A stretch of DNA of 6,003 nt from Microcoleaceae cyanobacterium UBA11344 (GTDB lineage: Bacteria; Cyanobacteriota; Cyanobacteriia; Cyanobacteriales; Microcoleaceae): contig DMYK01000367.1 of assembly GCA_003483675.1 (NCBI GenBank), forward strand, positions 1 through 6,003. Reading direction: 5' to 3'. Under the pieces are notes generated by a model, which was not told where the DNA came from, made no database searches, and worked only from the letters and a program-made list of their open reading frames with translations. Of the stretch, positions 5,941-6,003 are shown in pieces. The position numbers and the translations under genes were made by a program. Positions within the stretch are counted from its first letter, which is position 1, and every line of letters starts with the position of its first letter.

Positions 5941-6003
5941 ATCCCCGAAACCTTGGGGCGTACCAAAGGCATTGCCATGTCAGCCCAGCAAGCGTCAACA
6001 CAC
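5923..6003 (+). CDS. Possible start of an unrecognised gene, cut by the window end
   Basis: The frame begins after an in-frame TAA at 5902-5904, and the first usable start is TTG at 5923. It reads MTVVVNIPETLGRTKG then IAMSAQQASTH and is still open at the last base (27 codons). GGA at 5911-5913 could serve as a weak ribosome binding site with a 9-base spacer. A later in-frame ATG lies at 5977-5979. I do not recognise the protein, and too little is present to judge domains. The amino-acid mix looks like a real N-terminus. A competing plus-strand frame from ATG 5799 is also open to the end, so this assignment is tentative. Confidence 0.35.
   Translation, partial: MTVVVNIPETLGRTKGIAMSAQQASTH

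Noticed and set aside
5799..6003. Plus-strand frame from ATG 5799, open to the window end (68 codons)
   Set aside because: It overlaps the candidate frame at 5923 in a different phase, starts directly after an in-frame TAA with no ribosome binding site, and its later part (CCSQYPRN, YQRHCHV) looks like an out-of-frame reading.

Overview
The window comes from a cyanobacterial chromosome, most likely a filamentous Oscillatoriales or Nostocales type. At least six perfect copies of the HIP1 octamer GCGATCGC are visible (139, 700, 793, 1433, 1463, 5694), together with many near-copies. The small hairpin repeats around purN and the CCGGGTTTTT repeat cluster at 2009-2138 also fit that group. The taxonomic call is an inference from these signatures and from the look of the proteins.

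Left part (1-823): an intergenic palindrome is followed by purN, an apparently intact gene for the third step of purine synthesis. A CCCCGA...TCGGGG hairpin follows it. Middle-left (824-1952, minus strand) is a gene graveyard. The remnant of an FAD-dependent monooxygenase carries a stop codon, a frameshift, an internal deletion and a mutated FAD-site residue. Its 5' end is fused to a small VapB-type antitoxin reading frame (1773-1952, 59 aa), which has lost its usual C-terminal end and has no toxin beside it. From 1953 to 2336 there is no gene, but there is a cluster of inverted and direct repeats and a plausible promoter.

Right part (2337-5429) appears to be one large gene cut by a single in-frame amber codon. 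The first 143 codons encode a three-helix membrane region. After TAG at 2766-2768 the same frame continues immediately, from a GTG, for 886 codons. These encode eight helical repeats, the last five spaced exactly 98 residues apart, and a C-terminal hydrophobic segment. I do not recognise a named family or function for it.

From 5430 to 5922 I see no supported gene, only hairpins, a palindrome and a short open frame on the minus strand. The last 81 bases may begin a plus-strand gene that runs off the window, with a TTG start codon inside a perfect 7-bp hairpin. The points most worth checking are the amber-split repeat protein and the small antitoxin-monooxygenase junction. I see no sign of a CRISPR array, an intact transposon or a structural RNA gene.
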